NCBI GenBank assembly: GCA_016297265.1
Contig: JAEDHB010000053.1
Span: forward strand, 1-8,235
Length of the DNA stretch: 8,235 bases
Direction of reading: 5' to 3'
From: Butyrivibrio sp.
Lineage (GTDB): Bacteria > Bacillota > Clostridia > Lachnospirales > Lachnospiraceae
Shown here piece by piece: positions 1 to 7,000 of the stretch. Position 1 is the stretch's first letter; each line of letters opens with the position of its first letter. The notes beneath the pieces were generated by a model, which saw only the letters and a program-made list of their open reading frames with translations, was not told the DNA's origin and did no database searches. A program made the translations under genes and the position numbers.

Positions 1-24
1 TATTTCACATTTGAAGGTACAAAA

Positions 25-297
25 ATGGACAATAAGACATTTGTGGTTTTACCATCATTCATTGCAAAAAGAATAGATATATATATGACCCAAAATAATA
101 TTGAACACAAACTCCTTTCAGAAATGGATATGTGTGATTACGATGTGAATCCTTGTTGTATATATAGAGGTAAATATATTGAACATCGAATCTATTGCAT
201 CATGTCAGAACTCCCAGAAGAAGAAGTAAAAGCTTTAGGAGAAAAGTTAAAACATATTCCATTCGAAGAACTGGAAAATGAAGAATGCCTCAAATAG
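25..297 (+). CDS. Small hypothetical protein, 90 aa
   Basis: I do not recognise this protein and assign no function. The ATG at 25 has a GAAGG ribosome binding site at 13-17, seven bases upstream, so the gene is probably complete. It has no signal peptide or membrane segment and should be cytoplasmic. The N-terminal half mixes hydrophobic and basic residues and has five cysteines over the whole length (C37, C44, C45, C58, C88), with no CxxC pair. The C-terminal third (about 63-90) is acidic and looks helical, with an LPEEEVKALGEKL stretch. It lies 63 bases before the TIM-barrel gene on the same strand, so the two may be co-transcribed. I see no hairpin or promoter in that gap. Confidence that it is a real gene is moderate, resting on the ribosome binding site and lack of overlap with any other gene. 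Confidence 0.6.
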   Translation: MDNKTFVVLPSFIAKRIDIYMTQNNIEHKLLSEMDMCDYDVNPCCIYRGKYIEHRIYCIMSELPEEEVKALGEKLKHIPFEELENEECLK

Positions 298-360
298 TCA
301 GAAGGCTTTCGCATCGCCGTAATTGGTTCTATGTATGTTTTAGTATTGTGAGGTGAAACT

Positions 361-1182
361 ATGTTGGAATTTGGAATGCCGACTTTGATTGAAAACAGAA
401 CGCTTGAGGACAATATATCTCTTTGCAAAGAATTGGGATTGTCCTTTGTGGAATTGAATATGAATTTTCCTGAATATCAAATCGACAAAATTGAGAATAC
501 GGATCTTTTTTACCGGAAGGCGGATGAGGTCGGTATATATTATACGATTCACTTGGATGAGAATATGAATATTGCAGATTTCAATCCATTGGTCAGAGAC
601 GCCTATTTGGAAACTGTAAGGCGAACTATAGAAGTGGCAAAGAAACTTGTGAAACTTAAGAAAAGCAAGAAACCGCTGACAATCAATATGCATATGCATC
701 ACGGAATTTTCATTACATTGCCGGACAGAAAGGTTCAGATGTATGATAGGGATTTTGATGTGTATATGGATTATTTTACATATTTTGCAGAAATGTGCGA
801 AGAGTGGATTGGAGATTCCGATATTCAAATTGCTATTGAGAATACGGATGTGTTTCGGGAATATGAGAAGAGGGCAATAGAGGTTCTGCTGAAGAAGGAT
901 TGCTTTGTTTTGACATGGGATATTGGACATTCAAAGGCAACAAAGGAGCTTGATGTGCCGTTCATTCTTAGCAATAAGGATAAGCTAAAGCATTTTCATA
1001 TTCACGACGGAAAAGAGATTCCACCAAAGAATCATTTGGCTCTGGGCGACGGCGAAATAGATTTACCGGACCGGTTGAACACGGCTATGCAATGTGATGC
1101 AAGATGTGTCATAGAAACAAAGACGATAGAAGCATTAAGGAAATCGGTGAAGTGGTTGGAAAATCTTCTGTGCAAAAAATAA
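361..1182 (+). CDS. Xylose-isomerase-like TIM-barrel protein (sugar phosphate isomerase/epimerase family)
   Basis: A 273-residue cytoplasmic protein of the AP endonuclease 2 / xylose isomerase-like TIM-barrel superfamily, whose members are usually metal-dependent sugar isomerases, epimerases or related enzymes. Expected barrel-end metal ligands are visible: E160 in IAIENTD, D187 and H190 in TWDIGHS, H213/H215/D216 in HFHIHDG, and E252 in VIETKT. H64 (YTIHLD) and a cluster H111/H113/H114 (MHMHH) also sit at strand ends. A GDGEID segment at 229-234 matches the conserved GxG-x-(I/V)-(D/N) loop near the C-terminus. The length is normal for the family. The ATG at 361 has GAGGTGA at 350-356, an excellent ribosome binding site. 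The substrate cannot be read from sequence; an endonuclease IV role is less likely given the divergent motifs and neighbour. It is followed 51 bases later by the tocopherol-cyclase-like gene, suggesting a shared pathway or transcript. Confidence 0.88.
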   Translation: MLEFGMPTLIENRTLEDNISLCKELGLSFVELNMNFPEYQIDKIENTDLFYRKADEVGIYYTIHLDENMNIADFNPLVRDAYLETVRRTIEVAKKLVKLKKSKKPLTINMHMHHGIFITLPDRKVQMYDRDFDVYMDYFTYFAEMCEEWIGDSDIQIAIENTDVFREYEKRAIEVLLKKDCFVLTWDIGHSKATKELDVPFILSNKDKLKHFHIHDGKEIPPKNHLALGDGEIDLPDRLNTAMQCDARCVIETKTIEALRKSVKWLENLLCKK

Positions 1183-1217
1183 GGTGAAATGGATAAACCA
1201 TAACAAAATAATTTACG

Positions 1218-1224
1218 TAGGAGG
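1218..1224 (+). promoter_or_regulatory. Ribosome binding site fixing the start at 1234
   Basis: TAGGAGG ends nine bases before ATG 1234 but only three bases before the in-frame TTG at 1228. Normal spacing selects ATG 1234. Confidence 0.85.
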
Positions 1225-1233
1225 TTCTTGAAT

Positions 1234-2073
1234 ATGAAAGGAAGATTTTATGGCTGGTATATGAAGACACAGTCGGATTCCCAGACTTTAGCGGTTATTC
1301 CTGCTGAACATAGATGTGGAAATAAATGTAACAGCTCAATACAGATTATTACAGAGGAAAATGCCTGGAATGTTGATTTTCCGATAGAGGAATATATAAA
1401 ACGAGGTAATAAGATTTGCATCGGTGAAAATCAATTTGGAGAGAAAGGTATACGGTTAAAAATTGATGAGCCGCAACTTAAAGTAAACGGTAAATTGAAA
1501 TTTGGAGTGTTAACTCCGCTCAAATATGATATTATGGGACCCTTTGCAATGGTTCCGTTTATGGAATGCCGGCATAGTGTGTGGAGTATGAAACATACTG
1601 TAAATGGAAGTATTTGCATTAATGATAAAATATATAATTTCAGGAATGCGTGCGGATACTGGGAGGGGGACGAAGGACGTTCTTTTCCAAAGCATTACGC
1701 GTGGACACAGTGCTTCTTTAAGGGAGGCTCACTAATGCTATCCGTGGCTGAAATACCATTTGTGGGATTTGGTTTTACCGGAGTGATATGTTCTGTCTTG
1801 TGGCATGGTAAGCAATACAGACTTGCCACATATCTGGGCGCCAAGCCGGTATGCATTCAAAACGGAAGAATTGTAATTGTGCAGGGAAATATGAAATTTG
1901 AAGCACGTTTATTGGAAAAGTCAGGATATGATCTTAAGGCTCCGGTGGCCGGAAAGATGGACAGAATGATAAGGGAAAATGCGGCCTGCAGAGTCAGGTA
2001 TCGTTTTTCTGTTAGCGGTAAAACAATTTTTGCTTTTGAGACGGACAAAGCATCCTTTGAGTATGAATATTGA
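1234..2073 (+). CDS. Tocopherol-cyclase family protein (bacterial, function unknown)
   Basis: A 279-residue protein resembling bacterial members of the tocopherol cyclase family. Plant and cyanobacterial relatives close the chromanol ring of vitamin E; the role of homologs in non-photosynthetic anaerobes is not known, and vitamin E synthesis is not expected here. Family hallmarks are an N-terminal FYGWYMK (5-11) leading to AVIPAEH (20-26), a central WSMKHTVNGSICIND (117-131), and the most diagnostic stretch at 141-160, with GYWEGDEG, SFPK and WTQC. The rest is beta-rich and ends with YRFSVSG and ASFEYEY. No signal peptide or membrane helix is seen, so it is probably cytoplasmic. The start was chosen at ATG 1234 from the ribosome binding site. 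The family assignment is from motif recall, not a search. It follows the TIM-barrel gene and ends 11 bases from the convergent GNAT gene with no room for a separate terminator. Confidence 0.78.
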   Translation: MKGRFYGWYMKTQSDSQTLAVIPAEHRCGNKCNSSIQIITEENAWNVDFPIEEYIKRGNKICIGENQFGEKGIRLKIDEPQLKVNGKLKFGVLTPLKYDIMGPFAMVPFMECRHSVWSMKHTVNGSICINDKIYNFRNACGYWEGDEGRSFPKHYAWTQCFFKGGSLMLSVAEIPFVGFGFTGVICSVLWHGKQYRLATYLGAKPVCIQNGRIVIVQGNMKFEARLLEKSGYDLKAPVAGKMDRMIRENAACRVRYRFSVSGKTIFAFETDKASFEYEY

Positions 2074-2084
2074 TGTTAACAGGT

Positions 2085-2546
2085 TTAATCCTCAGATGAT
2101 TGCTTGGTCAGTTTGAGCAACGGAATCCAACCATCTTCAAGCATCTTTTCACCTGAAAAACGAAAACCGTTGCGCTTATAGAATTCAATGCCTCTGGTGT
2201 TGTATTCCAAAGCCCACAACCAGGACACATTCAACTCGTTTACTGCGTAATTGAGCAGACCGCCGCCGATTCCCTGACTTTGGAAGGCAGGCTCAACAAA
2301 GAGCTTCACTAATTCATCTTCGTTGACGCGAAACATTCCCTTTACCACACCGTCATCATAGACATAAGTGTTTGCGAGAATATCCGGGTTATCAGCATAT
2401 TCTGATGCCATATCAAGGACATTCAATTCTCTGAAATAGTAATCTTCGTTCCTGAAAATGTGAAAAAAATTGATTCTGTAATTTGTAACAATCATTTCGG
2501 CTATACGGGAGGCATCCGATATTTTTGCAGCTCTTATATTAGTCAT
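2085..2546 (-). CDS. GNAT family N-acetyltransferase
   Basis: A 153-residue acetyltransferase of the GNAT fold, which transfers the acetyl group of acetyl-CoA to an amine; the acceptor cannot be told from sequence. The N-terminus IRAAKISDASRIAEM (4-18) is the typical beta1-alpha1 opening. Motif A is at about 81-100: KLFVEPAFQSQGIGGGLL, with the acetyl-CoA pyrophosphate loop Q-x-x-G-x-G at Q89/G92/G94. The C-terminal IEFYKRNGF (120-128) carries Y123, the usual general-acid tyrosine, and the arrangement common to the family. The length is standard. The start ATG (complement of 2544-2546) has GAGGTGA at 2553-2559 on the minus strand, six bases away. The gene is convergent with the tocopherol-cyclase-like gene and divergent from the XRE regulator, which is a plausible but unproven controller. 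Confidence 0.92.
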   Translation of the reverse strand: MTNIRAAKISDASRIAEMIVTNYRINFFHIFRNEDYYFRELNVLDMASEYADNPDILANTYVYDDGVVKGMFRVNEDELVKLFVEPAFQSQGIGGGLLNYAVNELNVSWLWALEYNTRGIEFYKRNGFRFSGEKMLEDGWIPLLKLTKQSSED

Positions 2547-2587
2547 AGTTTGTCACCTCGTAATGTATTGTGGGTAGTATCGAGTTA

Positions 2588-2616
2588 ATTATAGCATTAT
2601 TGTGCCGATTAGACTA
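2588..2616 (-). promoter_or_regulatory. Candidate promoter for the GNAT gene
   Basis: On the minus strand a perfect TATAAT (2588-2593) is preceded by TGC (2594-2596), giving an extended -10. The -35 position 17 bases further upstream (2611-2616, read TAGTCT) is a poor match, which is acceptable for an extended -10 promoter. The predicted transcript would have a leader of about 35 bases including the ribosome binding site. Confidence 0.55.
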
Positions 2617-2628
2617 TAGAATAATAGT
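2613..2628. promoter_or_regulatory. Candidate operator: short inverted repeat
   Basis: ACTAT (2613-2617) and ATAGT (2624-2628) form a perfect 5-base inverted repeat with a 6-base spacer. It overlaps the -35 position of the GNAT promoter and sits about 25 bases upstream of the candidate regulator promoter. The size suits a dimeric XRE-type repressor, but arms this short and AT-rich arise easily by chance. Confidence 0.25.
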
Positions 2629-2652
2629 TTTGGGTGGGAAACAGCAGGTTGC

Positions 2653-2681
2653 TTTTCAAAATAAGTTTTATCCGATACAAT
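2653..2681 (+). promoter_or_regulatory. Candidate promoter for the XRE regulator
   Basis: TTTTCA (2653-2658, four of six matches to the -35 consensus) is followed after 17 bases by TACAAT (2676-2681, five of six matches to -10). Transcription would begin near 2688, just before the ribosome binding site at 2691. The alternative ATG at 2680 would then lie outside the mRNA. Confidence 0.5.
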
Positions 2682-2690
2682 GGAATTAGT

Positions 2691-2698
2691 GGAGGTGA
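2691..2698 (+). promoter_or_regulatory. Ribosome binding site fixing the start at 2704
   Basis: GGAGGTGA lies five bases before ATG 2704 and downstream of the in-frame ATG at 2680, which has no ribosome binding site of its own. This sets the true start at 2704. Confidence 0.88.
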
Positions 2699-2703
2699 AA
2701 CCG

Positions 2704-3468
2704 ATGGATACAAAGGAAGTAATTTATAATCTGCGTATGCAGAAAGGAATGTCTCAGGAGGAATTGGCTGAGAAAATAATGGTTACAAGGCAGGCAGTTT
2801 CTCGCTGGGAGAATGGGGAAACGGTTCCGAATACGGATACCCTCAAACTGTTGTCCAAGGAATTCAATGTTACGATTAATACACTTCTGGGAGCACCAAA
2901 GCAGTTGATTTGTCAGTGCTGCGGTATGCCTCTGGAGGACAAAGTTGTTGGCCATGACGGCGATGGATTTTTGAACGAGGATTATTGTATGTGGTGCTAT
3001 GCTGATGGAAATTTTACCTATAGCAATATGGATGATTTGATTAGCGTTTGCATACCGCACCTGGTCAGTCAAGGCTTTTCGGAGGAACAGGCACTCGCTC
3101 ATATGAAGGCGACTCTTCCTACGCTGGAATACTGGAAAAAACATAACGAGTTGGGCGATAATGGCAAGTATGAAATGTTCAAGCTACAGTTGATTGACGA
3201 GATTAACGGGCTTCATATTCCGGGTCTGCCAAAGGTTGAAAAGCTTAATGCTTTGGTTGGTTCGTATGTGAACCTGTCTTATCCGCTTCCAAGCGGAATT
3301 AGTGCCAAATTTCTGGATGATCAGACAACATACATGGGATGTCAGCTGGAATCGGAGTCCGAGAGGGGAAAATATTTCGGCGTTTTGGCAAATGTGGATA
3401 TTATAGTTGTTTCGACATATGAGGAAGAAGGAAAAAATCCGGAACTGTTGGTATACAAAAAAAGATAA
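2704..3468 (+). CDS. XRE-family regulator with zinc ribbon and C-terminal sensor-like domain
   Basis: A 254-residue cytoplasmic transcription regulator in three parts. Residues 6-62 form an XRE/Cro-type helix-turn-helix (LRMQKGMSQEELAEKI, then the recognition helix TRQAVSRWENG), ending in the typical NVTINTLLG. Residues 70-98 form a putative zinc ribbon with paired cysteines C70/C73 (CQCCGMPL) and C95/C98 (CMWC); an extra C72 lies inside the first pair. A helical segment to about 150 (DDLISVCIPHLVSQGF, then EEQALAHMKATLP) follows, as in other proteins with this putative zinc ribbon. Residues about 160-254 form an alpha/beta C-terminal domain (LIDEINGLHIPGLP up to ELLVYKKR) seen in similar clostridial regulators; I cannot name its ligand. 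Start 2704 is chosen over 2680 from the ribosome binding site and promoter. It is divergent from the GNAT gene, so regulation of that gene and of itself is likely but inferred. A terminator follows 58 bases after the stop. Confidence 0.88.
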   Translation: MDTKEVIYNLRMQKGMSQEELAEKIMVTRQAVSRWENGETVPNTDTLKLLSKEFNVTINTLLGAPKQLICQCCGMPLEDKVVGHDGDGFLNEDYCMWCYADGNFTYSNMDDLISVCIPHLVSQGFSEEQALAHMKATLPTLEYWKKHNELGDNGKYEMFKLQLIDEINGLHIPGLPKVEKLNALVGSYVNLSYPLPSGISAKFLDDQTTYMGCQLESESERGKYFGVLANVDIIVVSTYEEEGKNPELLVYKKR

Positions 3469-3526
3469 TTTGTTTTGAACAAAAATTGGTCAAAAATGTT
3501 GAAGCCGTCTTAGGCTGGAACCGGTC

Positions 3527-3560
3527 AAATCACTGTCCTGTAAATGGGACAGTGATTTTT
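3527..3560 (+). terminator. Intrinsic terminator after the XRE regulator
   Basis: A 12-base-pair perfect stem pairs AAATCACTGTCC (3527-3538) with GGACAGTGATTT (3547-3558) around an 8-base loop; a T-G wobble could extend it. The 3' arm runs into TTTTT (3556-3560) and then a T-rich stretch. This is the clearest terminator in the window and isolates the regulator from the small gene downstream. Confidence 0.9.
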
Positions 3561-3595
3561 GTTATTATTTAGTTATAAAAAATGGCAGTGCCACA

Positions 3596-3601
3596 GGGAG
3601 G
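3596..3601 (+). promoter_or_regulatory. Ribosome binding site fixing the start at 3609
   Basis: GGGAGG lies seven bases before ATG 3609. The earlier in-frame ATG at 3582 precedes this site and has only A/T-rich sequence upstream, so it is rejected. A TATAAA at 3574-3579 could be the -10 for this gene, though no convincing -35 is seen. Confidence 0.82.
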
Positions 3602-3608
3602 TAACATT

Positions 3609-3959
3609 ATGGAGGAAATGAATATCAATCACGCAATTGAGAGATCGAAGGAAAGACTTAATCAGAACAGTAAACAGGCAATGCGCCAGATTAAACTGGC
3701 ACTAGAACGTGGCAAAAGCGCAAAAGATTGTACCGGTTCGATCGAGAAAAAATTCTTACTTGATCGCTGCAATATTTCAGCATATGCAGTGGCATATAAT
3801 GGTTGTTGTTATATTTTTGAAAATCGAACGGACAGGGTTGTTACAGTTTACAGTCTGCCGGGCTGGTGGGGTAAGAAAAAGCATTATAAGGGCAAAGAAA
3901 GAATTCGAAAAGCAAAGACTTATTACAGACTTAATAATGCCGATTGCATGGCAGTTTAA
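3609..3959 (+). CDS. Small hypothetical protein, 116 aa
   Basis: I do not recognise a named family. The protein is basic, has no signal peptide and is probably cytoplasmic. Visible parts are an N-terminal helical segment NHAIERSKERL (7-17), a second helix QAMRQIKLALERG (23-35), then a beta-hairpin-like stretch SAYAVAYNGCCYIF (57-70) and VVTVYSLPGWW (77-87). A basic tail KKKHYKGKERIRKAK (89-103) follows. The two-helix then beta layout with an invariant-looking HA-x-x-RS at the start recalls small RelE/DUF4258-like folds, but I see no proven catalytic set and do not claim toxin activity. No partner antitoxin gene is adjacent. It stands alone between the terminator at 3560 and the promoter at 3997. 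ATG 3609 is chosen from the ribosome binding site; an overlapping +1 frame ORF (3709-3996) is a shadow. Confidence 0.72.
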   Translation: MEEMNINHAIERSKERLNQNSKQAMRQIKLALERGKSAKDCTGSIEKKFLLDRCNISAYAVAYNGCCYIFENRTDRVVTVYSLPGWWGKKKHYKGKERIRKAKTYYRLNNADCMAV

Positions 3960-3996
3960 AGAAGACAATATTATGGATACTTTTGCAGTGTTTTAA

Positions 3997-4025
3997 TTGC
4001 TGTTAATAATTGTTCGTGGTAAAAT
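3997..4025 (+). promoter_or_regulatory. Candidate promoter for the secreted protein and lipoprotein genes
   Basis: TTGCTG (3997-4002) and TAAAAT (4020-4025) are separated by exactly 17 bases, and TGG immediately precedes the -10, making it extended. The predicted start near 4032 leaves a leader of about 33 bases that contains the AGAAGGAG ribosome binding site of the gene at 4065. Confidence 0.6.
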
Positions 4026-4064
4026 AGAATATATTAGGGGATGTGCAGAAGGAGATGATAGCGG

Positions 4065-7000
4065 ATGAGAAATGTGATTAAGAAAGCCGGTACGGCATGT
4101 CTTGCTTTTCTGTGTGTTGTATCAATGTTGATTGTCAACCCTAATATTGCTAAGGCGGTGACAACTCAATGTGATACATATGAAGGTACAAATGTTGAAA
4201 TGCAGAATTACAGAGTACTTGAAAGATGGTCTGAGGTAATAGGTTCATATCTGATAAAGACATCTGATAATGAATTGATGAGAGTGCAGGCTAACGCGCT
4301 TGATACCGGAATTCTGGTGGAGTACTATGATACTGCATATAATATTTCGCGCACGGTTAAGGTGACAGAGGGGATATTGCCGCTTTTCGGAGCCTTTTAT
4401 TCAGATGGATTATCATACTATGTTTTGTCCGGACAGGAAAATAAAACAGAAAATGATGATACAGAGGTGTTCAGAGTATCCAAATACGATTTGGACTGGC
4501 AGTTGCTTGGAAGCGACGGATTGTTTGGTGTAAATACGACAATTCCTTTTGATGCCGGTTGTGCCAGAATGTATAAGAGTGGAAAGCATCTTTTGATTCG
4601 TACTGCACATGAAATGTATGACTCTGATAATGACGGTATAAATCACCAGTCAAATGTAACAATTCAGTTTGATACGGACAGTATGAAAATTACAGATTAT
4701 TTTACCGATGTAATGAATAAATCGTACGGGTATATAAGTCATTCTTTCAACCAGTTTATTTTGGCAGATGGCAACAATATTGTTGCGGTTGATCATGGTG
4801 ATGCCGGTCAAACCCGTTCAATAGTGTTGACCAAATATGTAACTGATTTTACTACGGGCAAGTTTGTGCCGGACTACTATAACAAATGTACTAATATTGA
4901 TTTGCTAAAATTCCCGGAAGCGAATAACTACCATTATAATGATACCGGTGCGGCAATCGGTGGCTTTGAAATGTCTACGAATAATTATATTGTAGCCGGT
5001 CATGCAATCGACGAAAATATTAACGGAAGTAGTCAAATTTCAGATATTTATAATACAAGAAATATCTTTGTTGCAATCCTCAAAAGAGATCTTACCGGTG
5101 AACCGGTTGTTAAGCAGATAACTGATTATGAGGATGGCACGGCATCCGCATCCAATCCGCATCTTGTCAAAATCGGAACTGACAGATACATGCTTATGTG
5201 GTCCAGATATAATAATGTGTATTGGGTTGAGATTGATGAAAACGGAAATACGACACCAGAAATTAATCAAATGGAAGGAAATCTTTCGGATTGTGTTCCG
5301 ATAGTAACTGACGGAAAAATAATTTGGTACACCTGGGAGAATGAGCAGGTTAATTTCTATGAAATATCGACTGTCGACAATTCTCAGAGTAATAGAATTG
5401 AGATTGTTAACGGACATGATATTGAGATTCTCAAGGAAGCTACGGCGGGTGACAATACGGTTGAAATCAGATGTAAAGGATGCTCATATACTGATACTAT
5501 GACAGTGCCATCGCAGGTTATTGTATATGGTAAAGAATCATATACTGAACGTAATACCTATACCACTGACTACAGCTCAAAATATTACGAGGGAGATTAT
5601 GTTGATTTTATAATTAATGTGGATCCGGAAGAGGTTGATAACAGTGAGTATACTGTGAATATTTCAGATCCGGAATGTGCATCATATGATAAAAGATTGA
5701 ACAGACTGACAATGCTAAAGAAAGGTACTTTTACATTCACTGTTCAGGCAAAATATAATAGTCTTGTAAAACATACGAAAGAAATTACGGTAAAATCTAA
5801 ATGTACGCAACATTCATATTCCTCAGAGTGGGAAAGTGATGCAACATATCATTGGAAGAAATGCGTGAATTGTAATACTCCTACAGAAATAACTGCACAC
5901 AGCGGAGGAACGGCTACCTGTACAAGTAAAGCAGAGTGTTCGGTATGCGGGACAGAATACGGGGATTATGCAGCACATTCATATTCCTCAGAGTGGAAAA
6001 GTGATGCAACAAATCACTGGAAGAAATGCGTGAATTGTGATGCAACAATTACTGAAGGGCACAAATCCTCAAATAGCTATATTAAGGCAACGATGAGTGT
6101 TGACGGAAAGATAACTACAGAATGTTCCGTATGCAAAAAGCTTCTTTCAACGACTGTTATTCCTAAAGCATCAGCAATTAAGCTTTCAGCAACTGCATAT
6201 ACATATGACGGCAAAGTGAAGACTCCATCCGTAACTGTCAAGGATTCAAAGGGAAGAACTCTCGGCAAAGGTACGGATTATGATGTAGTTTATGCAAGCG
6301 GAAGAATCAATGTAGGAAAATACAAAGTGACAATTAAATTCAAGGGTAAGTATTCAGGAACCAAGGATTTGTATTTTAATATCAATCCAAAGGGAACTAC
6401 GATAAGCAAAATGTTACCAATGCAGGGTTCCTTCAGGGCATACTGGAACAAGATGGCAACCCAGACAACCGGATACCAGCTCCAGTACAGCACAAGCAGC
6501 GCCTTTACCAATCCTGTTACAGTCGGCATTGCCAAGAATACAACCCTTGCATATACAAGAACTTCGTTGGCAAAGGATAAAACCTACTATGTGAGAGTCA
6601 GAACTTATAAGACTGTCGGAACTACCAAATTTTATTCAGCATGGTCCCCTGCAAAGGCTGTGACAACGACATCAATTAAGAATGTATCAAGCTACAAGCT
6701 TTCAGCATCAGGATATCTGTATGACGGAAAAGTGAAGACTCCATCCGTTGTAGTCAAGAATTACAGCGGAAAAACACTTGTAAAAGGAACTGATTATACA
6801 CTTACCTATTCAAGCGGAAGAAAGTATGTAGGAAAATATGCAGTGAAGATTACCTTCAGGGGTAAATACAGCGGAAGCAAGGTATTGTATTTTACAATCA
6901 AGCCAAAGCCAAACTACATCAGCAAGCTTACAGCACTTACCGGAGGATTTAAGGCATACTGGAGCTCACTCACAAGCCAGACAACGGGATATCAGATAAT

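Noticed and set aside
340..930. 196-residue minus-strand ORF
   Set aside because: It is the antisense shadow of the TIM-barrel gene, which has clear family motifs and a strong ribosome binding site.
1189..1203. Four-codon mini-ORF (ATG to TAA) after an AAGGTGA
   Set aside because: The spacing of one base is too short for initiation and the peptide is trivially short; it is probably chance sequence between two genes.
2686..3144. 152-residue minus-strand ORF
   Set aside because: Antisense to the XRE regulator; it lacks recognisable motifs and would run through the regulator coding region.
3501..3526. Possible second hairpin (AGCC...GGCT and an ACCGGT palindrome) before the terminator
   Set aside because: Arms are only four to five bases and no T-tract follows; the stem at 3527-3558 explains termination.
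3709..3996. 95-residue plus-strand ORF overlapping the 116-residue gene in another frame
   Set aside because: No ribosome binding site at 3709, and the reading frame at 3609 has both a good site and a more protein-like composition.
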